64,000 nt of DNA from Paralithodes platypus (Eukaryota; Arthropoda; Malacostraca; Decapoda; Lithodidae), in contig CM064545.1 in NCBI GenBank assembly GCA_032716605.1, positions 6,908,463-6,972,462 of the forward strand, read 5' to 3'. Shown in pieces: positions 11,351 to 23,003 of the stretch; the stretch's first letter is position 1, and every line of letters begins with the position of its first letter. Under the pieces are notes generated by a model. It saw only the letters and a program-made list of their open reading frames with translations, had not been told where the DNA came from and searched no databases. Both the position numbers and the translations under genes were made by a program.

Positions 11351-12175
11351 GGGCTCAAATTTGGCGAATGTGTTTCAATGCAGATAAATGTAAGGTACTC
11401 CATATCGGAAACCGAAATAAGAAAGCAAACTATTCAATGAATGGCACCCAACTTAAGAGCGATTGATTTGGGAGTAACAATATCGAGTAACCTGAAGCCG
11501 ATTCAACAATGTTCAGAAGTTGTTAAGAAGGCAAACAAAATAATTGGCTTTATAGGCAGGTCATTTGAGCATAAATCCAAAGATGTCATCCTAAATCTTT
11601 ACAATTCCTTAGTCCGCCCTCTCCTGGAATATTGCGTTCAATCCTGGTGCCCTTACAACCAAAAAGATATAGACAAGCTAGAACTAGTTCAACGTAGAGC
11701 TACCAAAATAATACTTTGCCTCAAGAACAAACTATACGAGGAGCGTCTTAGAGAGTTAAATCTATTTCCTTTAACCCAGCGCAGATTAAGAGGCGACTTA
11801 ATTCTTCAATCGAGTTGTCAACTTGTGGAATGGTTTCCCTGAGATGTTATAGACTGCAACACCTTGATTCCTATAACTTCGCCTAGACAAACACCTTGCC
11901 TTAAATCCACGACTGACTGCATATGTAAATTAAGAAAGTGTTTATTATTGTTTTTCTAACAACTGTCCCCTACTAATATCTCCTAATCCTGCCACAGACA
12001 TTTGCCCCAGGGCAGTCTTCCCTTTCCATTTTTCCCTTACCCTCACTAAACTATTGTTTGGACACTTGACCATCAATGTTTTGGAGGGCAAGCAGCCTTG
12101 AGGGGTCGCTGGATCTGTTGTTGCTTGATTTCCTTTGTACTCCTTTGTATTCTCCGTTCACATTCCATATTCTTG
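11351..12175 (+). mobile_element. LINE-D copy 2, 3' end
   Basis: RT C-terminal segment and 3' UTR. The longest open piece, 11441-11842, reads DLGVTISSNLKPIQQC, then LVRPLLEYCVQSWCPYN and a truncated end. A frame break lies near 11460 and a deletion near 11800 relative to copy 1. The fragment marks the left end of segmental duplication copy A; the same LINE tail begins copy B at 32572. Confidence 0.75.
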
Positions 12176-12572
12176 GTCTGGTTCTTTCTTAAGTAATTAT
12201 TATTCCTGACCAACAGAGCTGAGCGGTTGGCCAAATATATTAGATACAATAGTTAATATATTCTGCTTGGTCTTCAATATTGAATCTCTATGATGTGCAA
12301 GTCCTGGATATCATTCCCCATAAAACGGTTCTGTATTATTTATAACACTTATTTATTATATTGGAGCCATGTATGCATTTTAAATTAATCCAAATACAAC
12401 TATAGCTTTGACTAAATTTAGGCTATTCGGCCAACAGTGCAATTATATCTTAGTTTGTTATATAATACAACAGATATATAATTTTCGGCTTAAATTAAAG
12501 TTTAATGGGATAGACAGGTTGGGGAGATTAGATGGCTAAGAACTAGAAGCATAGGAGGAAAGAAGGAGCAAA

Positions 12573-12785
12573 TTATAAAAGAAAAAGGTAGAGGTTATTC
12601 TTCCTGTTCTTCCATATATTGTAAAACTGAATCATTACTATCCAAGTCGTCAAGCTCTTCATAATTATACATTTACTATTGAAGCGATATTTAATTAAAT
12701 CATAAACCGACACACGCTCATTTGTGATATGTGAATTTTCCTCGCGCTGTTTTTGTTTTCTTCCTTTTCTCTTTTTTGTCATCAA
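12573..12785 (-). pseudogene. Anonymous ORF remnant shared by both duplication copies
   Basis: The frame begins with a very basic segment, TKKRKGRKQKQREEN, and continues VYDLIKYRFNSK. In a second frame the same strand reads an acidic end, YNYEELDDLDSNDS, closing with EEQEE and a stop near 12596. A single frameshift between the two would give a protein with basic start and acidic end. Copy B (35800-35990) keeps both pieces but adds an in-frame TGA and indels. I do not recognise the family. Confidence 0.3.
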
Positions 12786-12852
12786 TATTACCCTAAGGTA
12801 TTTATAAAATTTGGTTTTATTCCAGTAGATTTATCGCATACAGCATATTCCC

Positions 12853-13062
12853 TTATACACACGTTTTAAATAAGACAGTAGCGACACATAATGAAGATCT
12901 CCATTGTTTAGGCAAAATGTCCTTAATTAATTGAGCATAACACATGGAAGAACCCAGAACGTCATCCCAGTTCTTGATTAAAGGGGACATGTTAAATGAA
13001 GCACTCCCTAGAGAGAGCAGTGAGGGGAGCCAGTAATGATGAAACACGGAGAAGTACACCAT
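12853..13062 (-). pseudogene. Anonymous 69-codon ORF, disrupted in the paralogous copy
   Basis: The ORF reads MVYFSVFHHYW near the start and SPLIKNWDDVL in the middle. Copy B (about 36080-36290) carries the same sequence with a 2-base insertion and a stop. Together with the ORF remnant at 12573-12785 it could be part of one gene or element. No family is recognised. Confidence 0.25.
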
Positions 13063-13870
13063 GATGGAGTGAGGAGGGAAGGAACACCAAATAAGACACG
13101 GGTATAATTAATGTATTGTAGAGAGTGTCTGAGAGGGAGCGATATTACATTACAGCAGCAGTGGAAGGGAAATACAGCAGTATTTCAGGGACAGGGGGAG
13201 GAAGGTGTTATAGGTGTTCTGCAACTATTATATATATATGGAAATTAAGGTCACAAAGCAATAGAGAGATAAACATATATATACAGTAGATAGAGAGTGA
13301 GAGTGAACTGTGTATTATCAGGATATTCATGACGTTACAAGAATGTTAATAACAACTATCGTCATGTTTATTCCATTTAATATTATGACAAAATAGGATA
13401 TCCTATCTGCAATGACTATGAAATGTTAAAGTCTATGCAAACCTAAAACATTATTTCCGTAGCAATAACAGTTGTTTCTTTCATATAAAAATACATTGAC
13501 CTCAAGCGTTTACATTTGTTGATTGGTTATTGTTTGGATTTGTTAAGAACTTAGTCAAAGTTTATAATTTAATATTCTTAATTTGTTTATTATTTCCATA
13601 CACCTTTTGGCTGACCCACCTGCCTATGGATATTTAGGAGTCATCACATGATCAAAATATAAATTTTCTCTCTAATCTCTATAAACTTCCTGGGTGCAGG
13701 TAGTATGTATAATATGCTTATGGGAAGTGTAGTAACCTCTTAACATTGTCCAATATTGCGTTCAGTTACTACAGTGTATAGTCTTGCTAATCATTAGATG
13801 TTAATTATATCAATACATTATTTTGTTGTCAACATACTCTAAAATAGTTCACCATATTGTGTATTAAGAG

Positions 13871-13955
13871 AGAGGAATCCTGACCAGGATTCGAACCCAC
13901 TCACTCCAAGTATATTTGGGAGAGTTGGCAATCGTAACCACTCGGCCATGAGCGG
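13871..13955 (-). pseudogene. tRNA-like sequence (Ser/Leu type), pseudogene or SINE head
   Basis: The minus strand reads GGCCGAGTGGTTACGATTGC (box A type), then GGGTTCGAATCCTGG (box B type) at the spacing of a long-variable-arm tRNA. The two ends do not pair as an acceptor stem, so it is not a functional tRNA gene. The 50-bp satellite begins exactly at its 5' end. Confidence 0.55.
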
Positions 13956-14683
13956 ATATAAGGGAAGCAGCCTTAGTTCTTATTGTGGGTAACATTACAA
14001 AGCGGATATAAGGGAAGCAACCTTAGTTCTTATTGTGGGTAACATTACATAGCGGATATAAGGGAAGCAACCTTAGTTCTTATTGTGGGTAACATTACAT
14101 AGCGGATATAAGGGAAGCAACCTTAGTTCTTATTGTGGGTAACATTACATAGCGGATATAAGGGAAGCAACCTTAGTTCTTATTGTGGGTAACATTACAT
14201 AGCGGATATAAGGGAAGCAACCTTAGTTCTTATTGTGGGTAACATTACATAGCGGATATAAGGGAAGCAACCTTAGTTCTTATTGTGGGTAACATTACAT
14301 AGCGGATATAAGGGAAGCAACCTTAGTTCTTATTGTGGGTAACATTACATAGCGGATATAAGGGAAGCAACCTTAGTTCTTATTGTGGGTAACATTACAT
14401 AGCGGATATAAGGGAAGCAACCTTAGTTCTTATTGTGGGTAACATTACATAGCGGATATAAGGGAAGCAACCTTAGTTCTTATTGTGGGTAACATTACAT
14501 AGCGGATATAAGGGAAGCAACCTTAGTTCTTATTGTGGGTAACATTACATAGCGGATATAAGGGAAGCAACCTTAGTTCTTATTGTGGGTAACATTACAT
14601 AGCGGATATAAGGGAAGCAACCTTAGTTCTTATTGTGGGTAACATTACATAGCGGATATAAGGGAAGCAACCTTAGTTCTTAT
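13951..14683 (+). repeat. 50-bp satellite, 15 units
   Basis: The unit starts AGCGGATATAAGGGAAGCAA and ends AACATTACAT. Unit starts fall every 50 bases from 13951 to 14651, the last being partial. Units are nearly identical; the first has GCAG for GCAA and ends ACAA instead of ACAT. There are no unique spacers, so this is not a CRISPR array. Confidence 0.95.
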
Positions 14684-15092
14684 TTGAAGAACCAGGTTAT
14701 AGTACATTCCATCATATGACTTAAATTTATTTAAAATTGTAAAGGAATAATTAATTTATACACTTTCATATGTTGTCGTTATGTCGAAATTGATACAATA
14801 AAATATAGACTAAAATAGATTATTGTCATTGTTGTGAAAGTGTTTTAATTGGACTTAACTATGAAATAATGCAAAGGAAGCAATATATTTTGTATGGTAA
14901 TACATATATTTTACTCCTATCTTGGTGATAACGCTGTCAGTGTAAGATTAGTCACACCCCAGCTAACTATACCAATTAAATTACCTATATTACTTGAAAT
15001 GGCTACCTACAGACAAAGTTACGCTTAATTTTATGAGGAAAGTTCAGATTTAGTGGGTCTGAGATGCTCTTCACTGCCTAGAGATACTTTTT
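14684..15092. other. Post-satellite block of duplication copy A
   Basis: Non-coding sequence co-linear with 37713-38110 of copy B, starting with TTGAAGAACCAGGTTATAG directly after both satellites. Confidence 0.6.
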
Positions 15093-17140
15093 CTATCTAT
15101 CTATCTATCTATTGTCTGACGCCGTGATCCCCGAAGGGGTGGTCACGAACGAAACGCCCCCATGCACCTCTGTCCCCAGTCAGTCGACGTCCCTCCTCCC
15201 AACCACCACCGCCTTCATTCATATACTTCCTCACTCCATCCTTCTACCTCTCCTTCGGTCTACCTCTCCCTCTCTGTCCTTCCACCTCGCTCTCGTACAC
15301 CCTCTTAGTCAATCTCTCGCTTTCCCTACGTTCCATATGGTCGAACCATCTCAAGTTGTTCCTTTTCACACTTTCCAGCACATCTACCTCCATACCACAC
15401 CTCCTTCTTACTTCCTCATTCGTCTGTCTATCCCTCCATGTAACTCCGCACGCACTTCTCAAGTAACTCATTTCCACCGCTCTCACTCTTAGTCTGAGTC
15501 TCTTCCCGAACGTCCATGCTTCGCTTCCGTAAGTTAGTGTCGGGATTACCACACTGTCATGCAAGGACTTCTTCACTTCCATACTGACCACCCTATTTCT
15601 TGTTACTTCTTTCAACGTTCCTACAACCCTCTTCCCCTGTTGTACCCTCTCCCACACTTCCTCATCCATAATCCCATCTTTACTCAATACACTGCCCAGA
15701 TACTTAAAAGAGCTGACGATCTCCATAGCCTGACCGTTCAACTTCACCTCACACTTTGTGACTTTACCCCTTTCGAAGACCATAACCTTGCTCTTCCCCA
15801 CATTTACCTTCAAATTCCATTTTTCGCACACTGTTCCAAACATATTTACCAATCCCTGCAACTTCCATTCATTATCACTCATCAGAACTGTATCATCCGC
15901 AAACAGCAGTATAGGCAGCTTCCACTCATTTCCCTCCCTTTTCAGCGATACACCAACATCCGATGCTCTTCTTAGTATTTCTTTCATGACTCCATCCATA
16001 TATACAGTAAACAGCCACGGGGACATCACACACCCCTGTTTCAACCCAACACTCAGGTCAAAGAACTCGCTCTGCTCATTCCCCACACGTACTGCCGCCT
16101 TTGCACCCTCATACATGCTCTTCACTGCTTTCAGCAACTTGCCATCTACTCCGTAAATTCTAAGTACTTTACACATGCCTTTTCTATCCACTCTGTCATA
16201 GGCCTTCTCCAAGTCCAACATACACCTTTTGTTGCTTCTCCAGATATTTCTCCACAACACAATTCAGGGTAAATATCTGATCTACACATCCTCTTCCCTT
16301 CCTAAAATCTCCCTGCTCGTCGCCTATCCATTTCTCCGTCCTCACTCTCACTCTCTCAATCACTACCCTACTGTACACCTTCCTTACTACGCTTAGAAGA
16401 CATATTCCTCGGTGGTTACCACACACTCCTCTTTCCCCTTTGCCCTTATATAGGGGGACTATTATGCCAGTCTTCCAGTCATCGGGTGCATTCCCCTTCT
16501 CCTATGCTATTTTGCACTTTTTTCATACCCATTCGATCACTATTTCACCACCATACCTCAACATTTCCCCACACACTCCATCTGTTCCTGGTGCTTTCCC
16601 CAACTTCACTCTTATCATGGCTTCCCACACTTCTGACCTGATCACCACCTCTTCCTCCACTACTTCTCTTCTCCCTCCCATACCATATCCAACTATGTTT
16701 GCTGGCTCTTCATTCCTTACATTTAGCAACTCGTTGAAGTACTCCCTCAATCTTTCGACTCTCTCTTGCTTCTCGGCTAGCATTCTCCCATTCTTATCTT
16801 TCACACCCTTACTGTTTCCCTCGCTATCTTCTCTAACTTTCTTGACTTATTTCCAGAACAGCTTCTAACACTCCCTCCATTTTACACTCAGATTCCTTCC
16901 AAATTCCTTATCTACTCTTCTCTTACTTTCCTTCACTACTCTCTTCACCAATCTCTTCCTCTCCACGTACCTCGCTCGTGTCTGCCTCTCCAAATCTTCA
17001 TTCCGTCTACTACCCAACTACTCTCTATATGCTTTCTTTTTGTCTTCCACAGCTATTTTTACCTCTTCTGTCCACCATGCTGTACCTTTCATGCTTCTCC
17101 CTCTTCTCCTCACTCCACACACCTCCTCACATCTGAGTAT
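15093..17140 (-). mobile_element. RTE-like LINE, 5'-truncated, with (TAGA)n tail
   Basis: Read on the minus strand, the element starts near 17140 in the linker before RT. It continues through KAPGTDGV (about 16620) and RGICLLSVVRKVYSR (about 16410). LEKAYDRVDRKGM and GLKQGCVMSPWLFTVYMDGV follow in the main 338-codon frame (15244-16260), with LLFADDTVLMS as the catalytic box. The C-terminal KRNNLRWFDHMERR precedes a 3' UTR hairpin (CCCCTTCGGGG). The tail is five CTAT units at 15093-15112. Frameshifts near 16230 and 16470 and stops near 16860 break the ORF. RTE affinity rests on motif style and the short 3' UTR with a simple-repeat tail. Confidence 0.8.
15244..16260 (-). pseudogene. RTE-like reverse transcriptase, main open segment
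   Basis: 338 codons of RT palm and thumb on the minus strand, close to the frame at 34218-35402. FADD is intact (LLFADDTVLMS). The start is a frame break, not a real N-terminus: the preceding segment (16196-16426) is in another frame and overlaps it. It also lacks the conserved residues just before LEKAYD, where copy 2 reads VYVAFMD. Confidence 0.75.
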
Positions 17141-17310
17141 TTTTAACATGCAAAATTCAAAATAGCCGACACAAAATTCGCCATTTCGCTTCATTGATAC
17201 GGGTGAGCCATCTAAATATATAAATATATAAATGTATTATGGCAATCTTGCACAATCCCATTTGACCTATACTAATACGTGTTTGCTACATTTAATTTAA
17301 TACAAATTCA

Positions 17311-17321
17311 TATACAGTATA

Positions 17322-17352
<31 letters not shown>

Positions 17353-17361
17353 TTATAAATA

Positions 17362-17401
<40 letters not shown>

Positions 17402-17430
17402 GTGTATATATATACAGTGTATATGTATAC

Positions 17431-17474
<44 letters not shown>
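17311..17474. repeat. (AT)n microsatellite
   Basis: Almost pure alternating AT with short interruptions. The left LTR of the Gypsy element was inserted into it, which hides the target duplication. Confidence 0.9.
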
Positions 17475-17478
<4 letters not shown>

Positions 17479-18438
17479 ACGTATCTTGATCCTCAAGTGG
17501 TTAACTTGATGAATCTAGATAGCACAGAGATATATATTAAGGTATCAGTCAGCTGAAGGCAAAACAAAAGTAAAATCTAATAAAATGTCCTGTTGTTGCT
17601 TCCTTTCCTTTTGGATCTTAGGACTTAGTATCCTTTATTGACTGATACTCTTTATTATGAAAAATACTGAAACTAATTAAAGTCATGTAGTATTTATAAA
17701 GAATTATTATTTAACCGAAGCTTAGTAGGCTATGGTTATGAACCGAAGAAGTTATATCTAAAGAAGGACTATTAATTCTATAAAAAGTCTTGAAAGATAA
17801 ATATTAAAGTAAGAATATTTCTGTCTCTTACCCTTTTTTAAATTAATAGATAGTTTTCTTATATGTCCTTTTATTTATATTTAATGTAATTATTCTTGGT
17901 TCTTGTCTTACGTTAATAGGATTATATTATTATTATCATCAGGAGTAATATCAAAGTCACATAAAAAGTTAGATATATATTTAATAATTAGTTAAATGTA
18001 TTTCTTAACCACGTAACATTGAGGTTTGATTATGAGTAAATAAAGTTACAGGATCGCTTCATAGATTCGATTCAGGTCTCACTCAAATAATTGTCAAACA
18101 ATATGAAAAGCAAAATATAATATTTTGAAGCAAAAGAATTTTCTTCAGCTTAGGAAATCACTAGAAGTAATATTATCACAGCCATGTTAGTCTCAGGCGA
18201 TATTACTAATACGAGACAATAGCATCACCGTACTAAGCACCGTTAAGCAATGTAAGCTTAATTAAAAGAAAATGAAAGAACTCGTACGCAGGTGTGAAGG
18301 CTTGTTTGCAGGTATGCGGGCGAGCTGGTTTACCCACTCGCTCGCTCGCTCGCTAGTCTGCTTCACCGTTTGGGCAGTGGGACTCCTTCAACTCTAATTC
18401 TAACCCTTAAATTAACATACAGGGCTCCGTATGTCAGA
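17475..18438 (-). repeat. 3' LTR of the Gypsy element, 569 bp shorter than the 5' LTR
   Basis: Reads TGTTACGTATCTTG at the left and CGTATGTCAGA at the right. It aligns with 23739-25271 except that the stretch corresponding to about 24547-25114 is absent. The right end is 18436 if the LTR ends in CA, or 18438 if it ends in CAGA. The missing part includes the TATA box of the other LTR. Confidence 0.9.
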
Positions 18439-18448
18439 CCTCCCCCCT
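18439..18448 (-). other. Polypurine tract
   Basis: AGGGGGGAGG on the minus strand, directly before the 3' LTR: the expected site for plus-strand priming in reverse transcription. Confidence 0.75.
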
Positions 18449-18508
18449 AGAAAAGAGTTTAAGGAGTATAGTACATAATATTAAACATAATACATCAATA
18501 GATTCACC

Positions 18509-18722
18509 ACCAGATTGGCAACAGCAAGATTATAATGAGGATATAATAAGGATATCACCCAAAGTAGGCAACGACTCCAGGTACCACATCAGAACATAGC
18601 CGGAACGTAGCTGGAGCGTTATTCGAACTGCAAGGCATTATCTCACAGCTGAAGGCTTAAAAGCACACTACAAAAGCATGATATTTACCTCGCTACAAGG
18701 GAGAGCTAATTGCCAAAATCCT
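18509..18722 (-). repeat. Degenerate duplicate of an RT segment in the 3' untranslated region
   Basis: This stretch aligns with the RT-coding stretch at about 19482-19750. Matching pieces include ATTGGCAACAGCAAGATT against TTGGCATCAGCAAGATTT, and AAAGCATGATATTTACCTCG against AAAGCATGATATTTCCCTCG. The copy has indels and stops and is shorter because of internal deletions. It lies between the end of pol and the purine tract. Confidence 0.75.
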
Positions 18723-18773
18723 CTCATTAATTAAACTTACTGCTGCATGAGGCCAACCTGGTAAATGTAATCT

Positions 18774-19043
18774 TTAACAGATACGTGATAGGCAATCGGC
18801 TAGCACGTTCTGGACCCCCTTAATATGTTTGACATCCAGGGAGTATTCCTGCAGCAACAAACTCCACCTGGTCAGCCGTTGGTTTTTATTTTGGAATCTA
18901 TGCACAAATTTTAAGGGGTGATGGTCAGTATATACAGTGATGGCACCAGAGGCAGATTGCACATAGACAGCAAAGTATTGAAGGGATAAAATTAATGCTA
19001 ACAGCTCCTTCTCAATGACTGAATAGTTACGTTGGGCAGAATT
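18774..19043 (-). pseudogene. RNase H end of pol after a premature stop
   Basis: The pol frame continues past a TAA at 19044-19046 without a frame change. It reads the connection YSVIEKELLAL, then YTDHHPLKFV and ends LADCLSRIC with a stop at 18774. These are the usual C-terminal RNase H motifs of Gypsy pol. The nonsense codon would remove most of RNase H. Confidence 0.85.
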
Positions 19044-22000
19044 TTATTTTTTACTGAAATAGCACACAGGATGCAATACCTCACAGTCGTCTTCCTGGAG
19101 CAACACTGCACCAACCCCGGTATTGCTCGCATCCACTGCCAGGGAAAAAGATCTGTTAAAATCAGGAGCTCGGAGTACAGGATAATTAGATAATATATAT
19201 TTGGTAGCAATAAAGGCCTCTTCACATTCAGAGGACCACACAAACTTCACATCCTTACGGAGAAGATCTGTCAGGGGAGCTGTCAACTTTGAAAAATTTA
19301 TAATGAAACGCCAAAAAAAACCAATCATGCCTAGGTACCTTTGGATATGTTTCTTAGTGCTAGGAGTTGGGAATTCTAGAATAGACTCTACCTTTGCTTG
19401 AGGAGGTGCAACCCGCCCCTGACCTACCGTATATCCTAGATACTGGACCGTACTCTTTACAAAGGTGCATTTCTTAAGATTAACCACCAGGTTGGCATCA
19501 GCAAGATTTAAGAAGAGCAATCTAAGTTGGTAAAGATGCTCCTCCCATGACTGTGAAAAGATAAGAATATCATCGATGTAGACAACACACCCAGGTACCC
19601 CTTCAGTCACCAAATTCATGAGGCGCTGGAATGTAGCTGGGGCGTTTTTCAAGCCGTAGGGCATTACGTTACAGCAGAAGGCTTGATTGTTGACTACAAA
19701 GCATGATATTTCCCTCGTTCTAGGGGTGAGAGCTACTTGCCAATATCCCTTCATCAAGTCAATCTTGCTGATATAGGTGGCTGTACCAATCTGGTCAATG
19801 CAGTCGTCGATCCGTGGCAGTGGGTAGGTATCGTTCTTTGTGACAGCATTGACTTGCCTATAGTCCATACATAACCTATGGCTCCCGTCTGGCTTTGGCA
19901 CAAGTATGACTGGACTACTCCACTGGCTTAAGGCCCTAGTGATCAGTTCATTAGATAACATAAAGTCAAGCTCGACCTGCAGTATACTCCTGCGTTGTGG
20001 CGAGACACGGTAGGGGGATAGTTTAATGGGAGTTGCATCCCCTACGTCGATGTCGTGCACGGCCAAAGAAGTGAGCCCTGGAGTATCACGGAACACACTG
20101 GGAGACTGAGATAAAACAGAGATTAATTGGTTCGCTTGATCAGAGGGAAGATGACATAGTTTAGATGGTAATTCCCTCAAAGCCACTGAATTATACTGAA
20201 AGTTGGATAGGCTACATGACAAGTCAAAGTCTGCATGGATACCTTCAGGCTCTGGAACAGTCTGTTGCGGGTCAGTAAGAGAACTGAAGACTTCGTCCGC
20301 ACCAGGCTGTTCACAGGTCCTGACATTCACTGCCACAGTGGGAGAATCTGGAGGAGAGGAATCAGGGGACCTATGGTAGGGCTTCAACATATTTATATGG
20401 AATACTTGCGTGGGCTTTCTCCTGTCTGGGGTAGTTACTAGATAATCGGTAATGCTCACCCTCCGAATGATCTTATATGGGCCCCTGAACTTGGCAGATA
20501 AAGGTTGGCCAAAAAGGGGGAGCAGGACCAAAACCTCATCACCGGGCTTAAACTCCCTTTCACGGGCTTTTCTGTCATACCATTTCTTCATGGAGCTTTT
20601 AGCCACTGTCAAGTTTTGAGCGGCAAACTCACATGAGGATCTCAGCCGGGTTTTGAAATCTGAAACATACTTGAGGATGTTTTGGTTCCCCTCCTGGCCA
20701 ACTAGGCTATCCTGCAATAGTTGCAAAGGACCTCTTACCTGGTGACCGAAAACTAGCTCATTAGGGGAAAAACCCAGGGATTCAGTTGGAACCTCACGAG
20801 TAGCAAATAAAAGAAAAGGTACCCCCTTATCCCACTCAACTCCGGTCTCTGTACAATACTTACGTAACATTCCCTTTAATGTCTGATGATATCGTTTGAG
20901 AACCCCTTGACTCTCTGGGTGGTAGGTGCTAGACTTAACATGCTCGATACCCAACTCCTTCAGGGACTGCTGGAAAATGTTAGAGGTAAAATTAGTTCCT
21001 TGATCACTTTGCACCTCATGGGGGAAACCCATTCTGGTGAAGAATTTGAGCAGTTCCTTTATGACAGTTGGAGCAGAGGTAGTCCTTAAGGGTATAGCCT
21101 CTGGGTAGCGAGTTGCCATGTCCATGATAGTTAATAAATAAATGTTACCTTGGGAAGTCTTAGGCAATGGGCCTACAATGTCCACTACCACCCGAGTAAA
21201 AGGATTCTCAAAAACGGGCAAGGGCACCAGAGGATGTACAGGCACCTTCTGATTGGGTTTTCCTGTCATCTGGCAAGTGTGACACACTCTACAACACTCC
21301 ACTACATCTGCACGCATTCCTGGCCAGTAAAAGTGGGCTCTGATTCTGTCTAGAGTTTTTCTCACACCTAGGTGTCCTGCCAATGGTATACAATGTGCCA
21401 TTTCCATGATATCTTTACGACAAGGTATGGGGACTACTACTTGATGGACGTCCCAAGCCCCGTCATCGATTGGTCTGTGTGGCGGTCTCCATCTTCGCCA
21501 CAATACTCCTCCTTTGAGGTAGAAACATTCACCACCCTCCTTCTCGCATTCCTCTTCACTCACGGACCTGGCAGCTAACTCCTTGCATTCACGATCATCT
21601 CTCTGTAGCTCTACCAGGCCACTAGGACAATTTGGAGGGGTTTCATGGTCATCGTTAGGGTCAAGATGAGCCATAAACGTGTCAGATAAATCCAGCTCAG
21701 TCACATCATCAGGCACAGTTGGAGCGTCATTCACACTCTCATCATCCCTTTCATCAACTCTTACATTCGGTACATTTCTGTCTGAGGGAACTGCTACTTG
21801 AGACATTGAACGTGTGACAGCACACACAGGGAAAACTGTTGGCATCTCCTTTTCGAGCTCACCGGTTAGTGGCTCGTTAACAGGGGAAAGTGACAAAATG
21901 GGGTCTGGTCGGACCTTCTCACCTGCTACATCATTCCCCAAAAGGAGTGTTACCCCAGGCACAGGGATATCTTGGGACCTACACAAAGCTATGGTGGCCT

Positions 22001-22994
22001 CACCCTGTAGTAACTCACATTCAATTTCGCCTTTTACCAAGTATGCATAAAACTGGCCTCCAGCACCTCTCATTACAACTGGTTCGCCAGGTGGGCACTC
22101 AGTGTAAGGATTCACCATGAGGGTGCTAGTAGAACCTGTGTCTCTCAGAATTTTTACCTCATGCATACAACCATTTAATCTCACGTTGCCAGATGAAATA
22201 AAGGGACGGTAACTGTCCTGCACTGATGGTGAAATTATTATTGGCTTAACCCTAGTGGGTTGCACCACACATGCTACTACACCCCTGTCTAGATGATTTA
22301 CGTTAGCTGCTAGGTACTCCTTCTGTCGGGAGTCCTGCATTAAAGGAACTTTTGGTGCTAGGTACTCCTTCTGTCGGGAGTCCTGCATTACAGGCACATA
22401 TGGAGTTTGAGATACGGCGGCAACTGTCTGCCCCGATCTCTCGGTTCTCTCCTTGGCCCAGCACTGATAAGCTAGGTGGCCTCTCTTGCCACAAAAAGTA
22501 CATACTTTAGGGGATACGGGAACGTTCCCTCTTTGAGCATTACTATTAGTTTGGGGCCCACCTCTGTTACCATTGCCCTGAGTCGCATTTTTAGTTGGGG
22601 GAACAATTCTATTTTGGCTAGCTGGGGAAGACGTTATAGGCTTGTGACTGGGTCTGTCAGATTTGTGATTGGGATACTTAAAATTAGAACTAGAATTATC
22701 GTAGGGCTTCTTTCCACGAAATTTGTTGTTGAGCACGTATGTGTCAGCCATGTCAGCAGCGTCGGCAAGACAATCTACCTTTTTCCCCTTTAAATGATAG
22801 GATACAGAAGAATCAATTTTCCAGAGGAAATTTTCTAACAGGACCAACTCCTTCAGATCGTTGTAGCTTGTGACTTTCTTACTCTTGACCCAATGATTGA
22901 AAGTTTTAGTCATGGTCCTGGCAAATACCTTATGGGTTTCTTCTACTTTCTTCTGGTTTTTACGGAAAGATTGCCTGTAAGCCTCAGGCTGCAA
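19044..22994 (-). pseudogene. Gag C-terminus and Pol (PR-IN-RT), Gmr1-type Gypsy element
   Basis: A 1,316-codon open stretch. Residues 1-110 continue the capsid-like Gag (PEAYRQSFRK). A CCHC zinc knuckle, CTFCGKRGHLAYQC, lies at about 165-178. The protease motif LRDTGSTSTL is near 285. The integrase has an HHCC finger at about 534-575 and Asp residues at about 605 (VVVDIVGPL) and 664 (SDQGTNF). Where the third catalytic acid is expected, 36 residues later, there is Lys (GVLKRYHQ), so the integrase should be inactive. A GPY/F module follows at about 838. RT comes next: MDYRQVNAV near 1043, YIDD at 1139-1142. RNase H begins near 1285. The first residue here is not a real start: the frame is continuous with gag upstream across a TAA. 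Residues about 203-235 hold a 16-residue tandem duplication. Confidence 0.9.
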
Positions 22995-23003
22995 TTGATA
23001 GGT

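Larger units (their letters stand above)
11351..17310 (+). repeat. Segmental duplication, copy A
   Basis: This block is co-linear with 32572-38640. The matching landmarks, in order, are the LINE-D tail, a block at 12180-12560, two anonymous ORF remnants, a tRNA-like sequence, a satellite array, the post-array block at 14684-15090, and the final block at 17141-17310. Copy A is interrupted by the RTE-like LINE at 15093-17140. That LINE stands where copy B has about 330 bases of other sequence. Confidence 0.8.

Noticed and set aside
13871..13955. Functional tRNA gene
   Set aside because: Box A and box B are present but the ends do not form an acceptor stem; the same holds for the copy at 37120.
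13951..14683. Regular short repeats resembling a CRISPR array
   Set aside because: Units are contiguous and identical, with no unique spacers; the setting is eukaryotic.
17311..17474. Target duplication of the Gypsy element (ATATAT)
   Set aside because: Both flanks are AT-rich, so the match is not informative.
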